Shown in pieces: positions 11,801 to 22,409 of a stretch of DNA of 64,000 bases (the first letter of the stretch is position 1; every line of letters begins with the position of its first letter). A program made the position numbers and the translations under genes. The stretch is from Cryptomeria japonica (lineage: Eukaryota; Streptophyta; Pinopsida; Cupressales; Cupressaceae). The stretch lies in NCBI RefSeq assembly GCF_030272615.1, contig NC_081415.1, positions 421,160,257 to 421,224,256 on the forward strand, written 5' to 3'. Below the pieces are notes generated by a model that was given only the letters and a program-made list of their open reading frames with translations, did no database searches and was not told the DNA's origin.

Positions 11801-14240
11801 GTGTATGAGAGTGGGATTAGGGTTTTCATACTTAGTCTCACTATTTCCCCTACACAACTACAAACTATTGAAGGTTGTCATGTTCATGCTCTATGGTGGC
11901 CTAGTTGTTCAAAAGTCCACAATCATGTTACTTCATGCACATAAACTATGGAGGCCAAATTGTTCTAAAACTCACAGTAGCTATATGTGTCATGATCCTT
12001 TTACACTTTGATGGCTCCAAATTGCAAACTACCAATATGTGCCATGCCACCTTACTCAATATTTTACTCTTGCTCCAATTTTACTTACCCCTTTTTGCAT
12101 GTTATAGATGATGATTGTGGATTTTAGCATTAATACTAGATGTGGGTACAAGTAATGACATACGTAATTGTATGAGGCAACATATTTTTGCAAGTATGTG
12201 AAGATAAGGCATCATGCAAACTACAATATTGTATTCTTATTATGATTCTTCTCTTCTATTGCATATTTACTTCAGTATGCATGGTTTATATATATTAAAA
12301 GACATATTGGTGTTGGGGTAAACTATAAAGGTTAGAATTGTTTGCCCTATACATTTACACCTTTGATTACTCCACTTTGCACTCATGTCATAATTTTATG
12401 GCCAAACACTTGATTTGACCTATTTGGCACATAAATTGACTCCAATCTAACATCCATCAATTGTTTTCCTTACAAACCGCCTCAATGTTCACCACTTCAC
12501 ATTCACAATATTTTTCCATAGAGGACTAGATTGTGTGGTGCACCGAACAAACAAAATCCAAAATTGCCCTCTCGCATTGTAAAAATTGACCCTTATGCAA
12601 AACTAGTGGTTACATTATTGACCTATGTAACAAATATTTCAAATTGATTACCATAATCATGTATTCAAGAACATCTCCTCTATCATTTATTCAATCATGG
12701 ATCTGACCCAAGATGGGAAATGGAGGAATCCAAGGCTTGGAACTAATCCTTGGAAGTAAGTGCAAATAAAGATCGGTGAAATTTAGGTAATGTTCCCACT
12801 TTCAAGAGAAAACATGTCATCTGTATGCTTATCAATCATTGCATAAAAGATAACTAAATTAAAGTGAGTTCAAAATGAAGAAGAAAATTGTAAAATAAAT
12901 TTTCACCATTACAATTAGAAATATGTTTCTCCAAATACATCAGCATTTAAGAAAAACTATATTACAGAATGTTGTAGTTTTATCTCAATTTGAATTTAAT
13001 TTTTTTTTAGATCTTTTTATTGTTATGTATGAAATGCTTAATAAAGACTGTGACAAAAACAAAAGAGGTGAACTGCAAAAGCCTCCAGTCTCATTCTTAT
13101 GTAGTTTCACAATTATACTGTTGAACATTAACCAAACAAAAAGGCATAGTGAGGGAGATATATCGTAGATAATAGTCAGATGCAAAGCATGCACATGCTA
13201 TTGGTAGATTGGAAAAGCTGACTATTGAGAAGTAGGAGATATTTTTCACGGCAAGTTAATTTATGATATTTTTATCAGAATTTAACTGTGTAGTTTTCGA
13301 GTCAAACTCATTGACCTATGTTTCATGAATAATCACAATAATCCATCTCTCATGAGAATGAATGATACACTTATCACTCATTGCATCTAGATGATACTCA
13401 CAGACTTAGCAGATAATGACGATTGCTCCCTTCACAAGGAGCTCAACAGCACTTTTTACCTTGAAAAGCAAAGAGTCAAGAGTGCATCTTACAGATTTTG
13501 CTAATGAACAACATACTGAAAATTGAAAAATGATACCAAACACAAATCTAGATATCTGATATAGTGTTAAATGGGAAATAAACAAACATCATCATACAAA
13601 TTATAATTTGATGTATTCAAAACCAGAATTCCTGTGTTTCATTCTGCCTCCCATTCAAATTTTTATAGACATCCTTAAACATGATATAATCTTATCAGAG
13701 AACCAAAGCTTTCATAAAAAAAAAACCAAAGCTTTCATTAAAAAAATGAATTGTGCGGTAGTATTTTCAACATATCTGTGTGATAAAAGTTCATCTTGCT
13801 TGTAGATCTACATAATAGGAAACAAGAATAATTGAAAACAAAATCAATCACTTGATCATTGAAGGCATAAGAGATTCAATAAAATTCCATTCTGTCCATG
13901 AGATTTTCATAGTAACTTCAAAATAGAATTGAAAGAGGAATTAACAAGTTACAACTAAAAGCTTTCTTTGATCAATATTTAATATAACAATGCCATTACA
14001 GAAATTGTAGAAACACATTTAAAAGTAGAGAATACACCTAATTCAATCAGATGTACAGTTTAGTCACATGCCAAGACACCAAGTTACCCACAATGTGACT
14101 GAATATCTAAAGCCTAACCTGGTCATTAAATCTGACACTAATGTCAGCTAAAATTAAGAACCAAAACAGGAAACCAAACCAAAATACTTATAATCAATTT
14201 CACACAGAAATTTCCATCCCTTGGTCAGTGTATGCATTGG
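11801..14240. other. AT-rich intergenic sequence
   Basis: No domain, RNA gene or repeat terminus was recognised. Short open frames exist (for example 12923-13168) but show no family features. The right part, from roughly 13.9 kb, may contain the 3' end of the hnRNP transcript, which cannot be fixed from sequence alone. Confidence 0.5.
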
Positions 14241-14529
14241 ATTGTACTATTTAAATAGCTAAAATATACAAAGCATAAATATTACATCGGTAATATATTT
14301 AGTGTATCTCATTTGCAGCAGAACTCCAAATAGTTGCAGCATCAACCAGATCGCCTCAGCTTCAAAAGATTAGACAGTCCATACTGTCATCTCAACTACA
14401 AAAATGTATAGGCAAGCATGAATAAGTGTGAATGCATATAATTTGCAAGCATAAATGTAATCTTATTCTATCTAGCACTCATTATACAATATGTGCATAG
14501 GCATGCCACATTTAATTATGAGCCAGGAC

Positions 14530-14604
14530 CTGAAAAGAAAACTTGCTTCTCAAAAATAACACTACAAAAGAAAAATGGAAAATATATCTGAATTATATTC
14601 TCAC
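14530..14604 (-). other. Possible intron in 3' UTR of the hnRNP gene
   Basis: Read on the minus strand, a GTGAGAATAT donor follows about 54 bp after the stop codon. A T-rich tract ending ttttcttttcag comes 75 bp later. Length and composition fit a short plant intron. It lies wholly in the 3' UTR, and an intron after the stop codon would be relevant to nonsense-mediated decay. It is inferred from splice-site appearance only. Confidence 0.4.
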
Positions 14605-14658
14605 CTCTATATTCATCGGTATGTTTAACTCAATAGCCTAAATGTATGTTGCCAAAGT

Positions 14659-16154
14659 TTATTTATGCAACCCATCTCTGACTGTATTGCCTAACCCATA
14701 GCCTACTGAAGGTGCTCCAACAGGTTCAGAAGGGTTTGATCTCCAAGCTGAGTCTCCATAAGCAGAGTTGCTGTAACTATCAGTGTATGCACCTCCATAG
14801 CCCCCTGTTGTTGAGCTATATGTTGCCACTTCAGTTCCATACCCACTATTTTGTGCTGGATAAGCACCTGCATTTGAACCGTAGTTATTTTCATAGCTTC
14901 CATAGCCACTTGCATACCCAGCACCGCTTCCATTTTGCTGGTCATTACTACCTTGACCGAAGCCCCATGCTGCACCTCCACCATAATCAGTTATGCTCCC
15001 ATTTCCTGCACTTCCATAGCCACCAGAACTACCTGTGTTAGTATAAGGTATGGCTCCATTGCCCCACATATTTCTCCCTGGAGCTGGATTGTTGTTATAT
15101 GCGCCGGTTGCTGGATTCCCATAGCCAGCAGGACTTCCATAGCCAGTGGGAGCTCCTCCATAACTGCCACCTGTGCTGGCAGAATAGCTTGGGTTGGTTC
15201 GAAAACCAGAACTGCCATAGCTGCCTCCATTCACTGTAGGTCCATATCCTGCGCCATTTCCATAGCCAGGTGCATTGAATCCAGTAGGTCCATATGAAGT
15301 GTACCCACCTCTAGCTCCTGGAGCAACAACATGCTTAGTGTTCATTCTAGGTCCAAAAGGCCCTGCCAAACTGGAATTGAAGCCATATCCATAGCCAGCA
15401 CCAAAATTCACTCCTCTACCCACTCCACCACCAAATACACCTGCAGGATGCCTGGCATTCCCAGTAGATTGTTCCTTGGGGATTGACCGCTTGACTTCTA
15501 CCATCTTTCCATTGAGCTCATGAAAGGGCTTTTGCACAACAATGTCCACAGCATCTTCCGAGTCATAAGTGATGAAGCCAAATCCTCGAGGTCTTTGAGT
15601 ACTGTGATCATACATTACAACCACATCGGTAATTGTGCCAAACTGCTGAAAATAGTTTCTGAAGTCAGTCTCAGTAACAGAAGGTGCTAAGCCACCAACA
15701 AATATCTTCTTTGTCCTATTCTGACTGGCTGGCCCATGGCCGCCAGTGTTGCTCCTAGTCATGCTATGCTGCTCATCTCTGGGGACTGCTTTTTTCGCTT
15801 CCACCTAAATAATATTTGAAAGGAAAAAACAAAGAAAACTAACTAGTCATAATTTGACAACACCACCCACTAGACACACTCTTGACCTTTCTCTCTTCTA
15901 GACCTTTCTAGTAGACTACGCAAAGATCTTACCATTCGGCCATCGATCATGTGCTTTTCCAACACAACCCTGTCTGCAACAGATGGATCTGCAAAAACCA
16001 CAAAGCCAAAACCCCGCGCTCGCCCTGTTATTTTATCCTTCATGATCACTACTTCCACAACATCTCCAAATGACCTAAAATATTCTTTGATTCGCTCCTC
16101 TGTTGTTTCCCACGAGATGCCACCAATAAAGATCTTCCCTCGGTCTGAATCCAT
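14659..16154 (-). CDS. hnRNP-type RNA-binding protein, two RRMs plus Gly/Tyr-rich tail
   Basis: This is a nuclear RNA-binding protein of the plant hnRNP A/B-like (RNP1, Musashi/DAZAP1-like) group, expected to act in pre-mRNA or mRNA handling. Two exons give about 455 aa. Exon 1 (16154-15933, 74 codons) starts MDSDRGKIFIGGISWETT and ends DGRM. A 128-bp intron (GTAAGATC...TTTAG, 15932-15805) follows. Exon 2 (15804-14659) begins VEAKKAVPRDEQ, which joins in the family's usual way. RRM1 has KIFIGGI (7-13) and RGFGFVVF (47-54). RRM2 has KIFVGGL (107-113) and RGFGFITY (147-154). Residues from about 190 to the end are low complexity, rich in G, Y, S and N (many GYG and SYG), a prion-like disordered tail. 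The frame is intact, with no stops. It is the only convincing host gene here. Confidence 0.95.
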
Positions 16155-16450
16155 GTTAGGGTGCTGCTTTATACAGAGTAATCACCAAGTCTGTATCACA
16201 AGCAGCGAATGATCAAAAAACCAAAGCTAAGTCAGAATTAAAAAAGTGTGTCAATCAGCAATAGCATCTTTCCAACAAAAGACACTAATTTGAATTTCCA
16301 ACTATCATGATCATTGTCAAATGTTCACTTTAATATCAGTAATTTCATGTCATGAACACATTATGGACTTCACATGGCCCTCAAGACTAATCACATTTTG
16401 TGTATGAAATTCAAATAAGTCGCATCCAAATTAATGATGGATCGATCACC

Positions 16451-16520
16451 AAGTGGGCTGTTAATTCAATATTAAAGTACCTAGCAGCAAATAGGTAGTC
16501 CTAAATTCAAATCCTAATTA
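16451..16520 (+). repeat. Decayed tRNA-derived SINE head, copy 1
   Basis: The B-box-like aaattcaaatccta (from 16503) sits about 35-40 bp after a worn A-box region (about 16451-16480). The intervening text (cagcaaataggtagtcct) matches the second copy (caacaaatgggtggtcct). It is far too degraded to be a tRNA gene. It lies in the hnRNP 5'-UTR intron, opposite to the gene. Confidence 0.4.
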
Positions 16521-16660
16521 GTACATAAAAACATATACCCTAGTATCAGAGTCAGGTCACAAGAGCTACACCAGACTACAATCCCCAAGCACATGCACAG
16601 TGACTCAAGGGGAGGTGTTGGAAATGAACCACCTGAACCACAGATAAACTAGCGACCAAA

Positions 16661-16730
16661 TGAGCCAGTAGCTCAGTAATAGAGCACCCCTGCAACAAAT
16701 GGGTGGTCCTAATTTCCAATCCTTATTGAT
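16661..16730 (+). repeat. tRNA-derived SINE head, copy 2
   Basis: The A box tagctcagtaatagagcac (16669-16687) is close to the tRNA/SINE consensus. It is followed, at tRNA-like distance, by a B-box-like stretch aatttccaatcct (16711-16723). The RNA polymerase III promoter spacing is kept, but the arms do not fold as a tRNA. It lies in antisense orientation within the hnRNP intron. The 3' end and tail of the SINE were not defined. Confidence 0.5.
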
Positions 16731-18060
16731 CCATGGAAAAGTCCAACAAAATATATGGAGAATTGCACCCCAAGCTGGGGATCTATAAATACATATTGGA
16801 TTTCAAGATTGTTTCCATGACAAAGACAAATGATATGATTGCAATCAATAAATGAGGCCTAATTTCCATCAGCAGGATAAATAAGATCTAATTTAAACAT
16901 CTGAATTACAAACTAACAACCCTAAGTCATAAATACAAATCACATCAAATACAGGCTTGCATGCCAATCCAGGGCCTAACCGAAAAAAGTGTGGAAACAC
17001 TAATTAAATCATATTTTCAAATTTCCCAAAACAACTTACAAATGCACAACATAACCTCCCAAGACACTGGATAAATTCATAATGAACATCACACTCTAAA
17101 TCAGTATCATATGAACATCCCATAGGCCCCGTATCTGTGTGTATCACAAAACTCCCAAGACACTGGACAAATTCATTATGGAATTGACTCAACACAAGAA
17201 GATGAATGTTCAAACATCCCCATCAAATTCGACTCTGATTTTAATTTTCCATGCTTCAGAAAATGAACATATTAACTGTAGTTGGGCTTTGTGGTGCAAG
17301 TTCATAGTAGGTTTGTTAGCCTCTTAATCTTCTCAGGTACTACCATTGCTTCGTGGTGCCTGTGTGTTTTTAGGTTACCTCGCTTTAAAGTTGTTCTAAG
17401 CTAAATTTAGAAGCTCGTTTCTAATACAAAGTAAACCCTGTGAGTTTTGAGGATTTTCTTCCACATTAATGTCTATCTATACAAATTAGCCCAGCAATCT
17501 CTAGAGAGCTTGAATTGGATGCAGACCAGGTGCATTTGCTCATGCTCTGAACACCATCACAAATCAAGCATTTACAAAAACAAGTATCTAACAGAAAATT
17601 TAGCCCAACTGGCGTAATTGGCAATTTTGTGAGAAGGGTATCATGAGTATGAATCCAATTATCAAATCCATAAGCAAAAGAAACAATCTGAGCTTCCAAA
17701 TGTGCTAAAAGAGGCCAAAATTCAAGTTCAGAAGAATGTTACAGGAGAACTCGAACCCAACACCAAGTAGACCAAATCAGCTAGAAACAAAATTAACCAG
17801 ATCTTAGGACAGAATCACAGATACATGTACACCAGTAATCAAAGCGCAGATCTGCACAAGAAAATTATATTTTGAAAAGAAAAAACTTACTGTAACAACG
17901 CCCAGAAGCTCAGCTCACTAACAAATCTATAAAAACACGCCCCCCAAAACAACAAGAATCGGACAATTGAGCCTAGGAATAACGCAGATGCCCAAAAAAG
18001 GGAAAAAAAAAAAAAAGAATTTGCAAAGCAAAAGAATGAAGTGCTTTATGTACTCCCCTT

Positions 18061-18110
18061 ATGCTTGACAAGTACTCCACCCGAAGATGTCCATTGGCCC
18101 ATTTCTTGTT
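18061..18110 (-). promoter_or_regulatory. Possible promoter region of the hnRNP gene
   Basis: On the minus strand the text reads aaatgggccaatgg, a TGGGCC 'site II' type element overlapping a CCAAT box, just upstream of the inferred first exon. Site II elements are known in promoters of plant ribosomal and RNA-processing genes. No convincing TATA box was seen. The assignment depends on the inferred 5'-UTR intron. Confidence 0.35.
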
Positions 18111-18199
18111 TTTGATTAATTTTGTACGGGCCCGGCAGAGATGGTAGAGAATCGGATTCATTTATTGGACAGACGGTGGAGATTCCTGCTGACCCTGTG

Positions 18200-19496
18200 T
18201 TTATCTAGCACTAGATTCTGTGACCCCTTATGTAAGCACACGGTCATATTCCAAGGATCAGTTGCTTTTTGAAATTGGGTTATATTTATTATCATTTGCT
18301 AATTTGAATTAGAATAAGCAAATCTATGTCCTTTTCATTTTATGTTGTGGGTTTCTAAGAATTAATGATGAGAGGTATTTTACAATGGTAGAAAGTCTGT
18401 TGCACACCATTACAAAGGTTATAGATGTTCATATTGTAAAGAACTAATAGAAAATTCTATTACATTTTCAAGAAGAGTGATGAAATAAAATAGTATAAAA
18501 TAGTTGTTTCGTAATGTGTGGGACTATAATGTTTTGTTTATTTATCTTTTTTGGAAAGAGTAGAGATTGTTTATGTATGCATGAGACCACCAGCTTCCTT
18601 AAATTTTGGACCTTAAACTTTAAAACTGATTGCATTACAAAATTCATGAGACCAACAACTTTAAAATATTCTAAAAAATCTCATTAACTCTGCTTCAAAA
18701 TTCAGAAGACCGGTAACTTTAAAATATTCTAAAAAATCTCATTAGCTAATAAAAAATCCTTTTGCATCAGATAACTAATAAAATAGAGAACATATAATAA
18801 ACTTAATTTTTGTCACAAACTTATCCTCCTTGTTCTATGCACATACTTTTTGAAAACCCTAATTTCTTAAAAAAAAAAAAAATTCTAAAACAATCATATG
18901 CAAATGGACTCTAAAAACCAACAATTTTATATCAAAATTATTGAAAAATTAAATAAAAATAAATAAAAATTTCAAAACAATATAGTCAAATAATCTAAAA
19001 ACAATAATTTAATAACCAAATGTAAACATTTTCAGATATCCAAAACAAGAAATCAAAACATATAAAATGCGACAACTCTACAGGCTTTTAACAGAGAAAA
19101 CAAACAAAGATGCAACAAAATTAATCCAAGATGGGCAATTAATCTGAAGAGTGAAAGGAAGAAAGCTATAGATGTAAACTGTTTAACCAAGAAAAGAAAG
19201 CAAATCAAAATATAGTCTACAGGAAGAAAAGTGACAAAAAGATCTAATCTCTTGAAGTTTTATCCTATGATCTGTATAAATCAAAAATCCAATAAATGCT
19301 TTAAACATAGACCAAACCTCCCATCCCAGCAAAGGCAAGGACTCCAGCTGCACCGCAGGTCTTGTTAAAAGAATGAGATTCTTAAGACGTGCATAAAATA
19401 ATATGTCTCAAATGCTGGAACAAAGTAGTGGGGTCCTAAAATCCTTGACTTGCAGATGTAAACATAATCTTACAAATTGTAAGTCTGGCCTAAAAA
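18200..19496. other. AT-rich sequence with a short duplication
   Basis: No gene was seen. A roughly 60-bp unit containing aactttaaaatattctaaaa occurs twice in tandem, near 18657 and 18717. Otherwise this is A-rich unassigned sequence leading to the minisatellite. Confidence 0.55.
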
Positions 19497-20612
19497 AAGG
19501 GTCATAGGACACCATATGACCCCTTACGACACCATACAACCCATAACAACACATAAGGGGTCATATGGTGTCCTAAGGGATCATAGGACACCATATGACC
19601 CCTTAGGACACCATACGACCCATAACGACACCCTATTGTGTCCTAGGGGGTCATATGGTGTCCTAAGGGGTCATAGGACACCATATGACCCCTTACGACA
19701 CCATACGACCCATAATGACACCTAAGGGGTCATATGGTGTCCTATGGCCCCATAGGACACCATATGACCCCTTAGGTGTCCCTACAACCCATAACGACAC
19801 CATATTATGTCTTAAGGGGTCATATGGTGTCCTAAGGGGTCATAAGACACCATATGACCCCTTAGGACACCATACGACCCATAACGACACCCTATTGTGT
19901 CTTAGGGGGTCATATGGTGTCCTAAGGTGTCATAGGACACCATATGACCCCTTACGACACCTAAGGGGTCATATGGTGTCCTATGGCCCATAGGACACCA
20001 TATGACCCGTTAGGTGTCCATACGACCCATAACGACACCATATTATGTCCTAATGGGTCATATGGTGTCCTAAGGGGTCATAAGACACCATACGACCCCT
20101 TAGGACACCATACGACCCATAACGACACCCTATTGTGTCCTAGGGGGTCATATGGTGTCCTAAGGGGTCATAGGACACCATATGACCTCTTACGACACCA
20201 TACAACCCATAACGACACCTAAGGGATCATATGGTGTCCTATGGCCCCATAGGACACCATATGACCCCCCATAGGACACCATATGACCCCTTAGGTGTCC
20301 ATACGACCCATAAGGGGTCATAGGACACCATATGACCCCTTAGGTGTCCATACGACCCATATGGGGTCGTAAGGGGTCATATGGTGTCCTAAGGTGTCAT
20401 ATGGTGTCGTAAGGGGTCATAGGACACCATATGACCGCTTACGACCCATAACGACACCATATTGTGTCCTAAGGGGTCATATGGTGTCCTAAGGGGTCAT
20501 AAGACACCATATGACCCCTTAGGACACTATACAACCCATAACGACACCTAAGGGGTCATATGGTGTCCTAAGACACCATATTATGTCCTAAAGAGTCATA
20601 TGGTTTAATTTT
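19497..20612. repeat. Palindromic minisatellite (GGTCATATGGTGTCCTAAGG family)
   Basis: About 1.1 kb is built from one word, ggtcatatggtgtcctaagg, and its reverse complement, alternating along the strand. I count about a dozen forward copies (tcatatggtgtcct) and a similar number of inverted ones (aggacaccatatga). They are interspersed with ccatacgacccataacgacacc linkers. A larger unit of about 238 bp is suggested by ttaggtgtcc(c/a)tac at 19772 and 20010. Many neighbouring pairs can form long hairpins. Open frames that run through it on the plus strand follow from the repeat and are not called as genes. Confidence 0.9.
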
Positions 20613-20937
20613 TATGGTTGTGGCTATCAAACTATAGGGTATAGAGTAGAAATTTATCAAAGGTTAAAAAATTTCAATGGAAGTCATTTGGCTAGCGCCA
20701 TATTTGGCGCTAGCCAAATGAGCTGCACAAAAAAAAGCTTATAGGGTATAGAGTATAAATTTATCAAAGGTAAAAAATTTCAATGGAAGTCATTTGGCGC
20801 TAGCCAAATGAGCTGCACAAAAAAAAGGTTATAGGGTATAGAGTTAGTGTTTAGTTTAAGGTAAAAAATTTCAATGGAAGTCATTTGGCTAGCGCCATAT
20901 TTGGCGCTAGCCAAATGAGCTGCACTAAAAAATGGTT
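20613..20937. repeat. Three tandem units each with a near-perfect hairpin
   Basis: Three direct repeats of about 90-108 bp share ttatagggtatagagt, aaaatttcaatggaagt and gagctgca(c)aaaa. Units 1 and 3 carry a perfect 16-bp stem with a 4-nt TATT loop (20685-20720 and 20882-20917). Its arms are catttggctagcgcca and tggcgctagccaaatg. Unit 2 (20791-20810) has only catttggc/gccaaatg around GCTA, as if the centre of the hairpin had been lost. Confidence 0.92.
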
Positions 20938-21435
20938 ATATGGGACCCTTGACCCGTGATCCAAGCCCACATTCTCTCATTTTGTCTTCTTTCTGCGCAT
21001 GATCAGACAAAAAAATGCTTTTTGCATGGTGTTGACATTTTATGCAAGATTATTTTATACATTCCATTAGCTCTCCACCACCTTTTTTTTCATTTGGCAA
21101 CGTCAAAGAGGAAGAACATAGTTTTTTTTATCAAATTTGAATAATTGAGGTAATATTTTCTTGTTTTTAGAATTCAAATACTTATTAAGTGCTATTTTGT
21201 TTAAATGTTAGAATAAAAGTGTGAGTCAAAATTGATTATAATCCTATTAGATTTACATTAGATTTAACAATGCATTTGAAGGAAGTTGCATAGGAAAATT
21301 ATTTGTTTAGTGGTTTAAAACAAAATTTGCAATTTCATACATCCTTTTTAAGATCTTATGAAATAATTTAGAAAAGGAATACATGAAATAATTTCAATTT
21401 CATATATCCATTTTAACATATGCATAATCATCATC
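20938..21435. other. Unassigned AT-rich sequence
   Basis: Nothing recognisable. It separates the hairpin repeats from the broken reading frame at 21436. Confidence 0.5.
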
Positions 21436-22293
21436 ATGCCGAGGAAATGACCAAAAAATGTAACGCCGGAAGAGCGTGAAGCTAAGAATGCAAAAAAAAG
21501 AGAAGGAATGAAGCAACTTCGCGAACAAAGAAAATTGAATACCATAGAAGAAGAGGTGTCAATTGAATAGGTGCCAATTGAAGAGGAACATGAAATATCC
21601 ATCCAATCTAAGAGAGAGACAAAATTGGCCACACAAAGGCAATGGATGCAAAACCTTCGTGCAATGAGACAATTGAATCTCGAGGTTGAGAGCATTTCTA
21701 CCACAATTCAAGTTGAAGGCACCCCATCTCTTACATCTCAAGTTGAAGGCACACCATCTCTTACATCTCAAGTTGAAGGCACACCATCTCTTATAGGCAC
21801 ACCGTTGGTGTCTAAAACATCTCATATTGAATGCACTCCCTCTATGACATTTGATGTTGCAAGTACTTCACGACTGACATCAAGTATTGGAGCTACACCA
21901 TCTTGTACACCTCAATTTCAAGGTATGTCATCATTTTCATCTCCGGCTGAAGGTATGCCACCTATCCCTAATGTTGTTGACATTCCTAATCTTGAGATAA
22001 CTCAAAGTTTGAGAACACCTCCTAGAGTTTTGCATAGAAAGCCTAAGTATTTGATTGATATTGATGCTAATGTTTTGAGTTTCGCATTCAAACTGTTTGT
22101 TCAAATTTCTGTAACTTGCATTGCAATTTATGCGAGCATCACTTATCAACATATTCTCTCCTATGCTAAGTTGACTTTGAATGTCAAAAAAATTGAACCT
22201 TTGCAATTCTTTATTAAAGATATCTGTAATATGATCTCTAGTTTTATATATATTTCAATTCTATTTATTTCCTTTGAATCATATCTCAAATGA
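21436..22293 (+). pseudogene. Broken ORF of unknown family with a 10-residue triplication
   Basis: One frame runs from an ATG at 21436 to a stop at 22293, interrupted by TGA at codon 5 and TAG at codon 45. The N-terminal part is rich in K, R and E, with two similar basic stretches (REGMKQLREQRKLN and RQWMQNLRAMRQLN). Then QVEGTPSLTS is repeated three times (30-bp units at 21710-21799, almost identical), followed by a Ser/Thr/Pro-rich part. After about 22095 the sequence turns hydrophobic and may be intron or unrelated. Short basic repeats of this sort occur near the N-terminus of some plant transposon helicases, but no helicase or transposase domain is visible. I do not recognise it. Confidence 0.4.
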
Positions 22294-22409
22294 ATGGATA
22301 TTTCAAATTGAAATCCTATGTTCTACTATGATGGACACAAGGCTTGGCCAACTTAATTATACTCATATTAGAACAAAAAAGTATGGTAGGCTAAATTTGT
22401 TTCATTGTG

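Larger units (their letters stand above)
16155..18060 (-). other. 5' UTR and probable 5'-UTR intron of the hnRNP gene
   Basis: On the minus strand, a good donor (gttaca|GTAAGTTTTT, intron starting at 17890) lies upstream of the start codon. Acceptors stand at 16191 (tgtgatacag) or, less likely, 16164 (ataaagcag). This would give a 5'-UTR intron of about 1.7 kb and a short non-coding first exon between 17891 and roughly 18050. 5'-UTR introns are common in plant RNA-binding protein genes. A local duplication (tcccaagacactgga at about 17058 and 17153) and two SINE-like pieces lie in the intron. The transcription start is not known. Confidence 0.5.

Noticed and set aside
14703-15297. Other frames across the hnRNP exon (both strands)
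   Set aside because: They are shadows of the Gly/Tyr-rich coding sequence; the minus-strand RRM frame with canonical splice junction is the real one.
16661-16735. Functional tRNA gene
   Set aside because: A and B boxes are present, but the acceptor and anticodon arms do not pair and the B box is altered. It is read as a SINE head.
19516-20222. Three overlapping plus-strand frames with repeated GSYGVLRGHRTPYDPL-like text
   Set aside because: They follow from the palindromic minisatellite, which rarely forms stop codons in that frame. Frames shift between units and no promoter or start context is seen.
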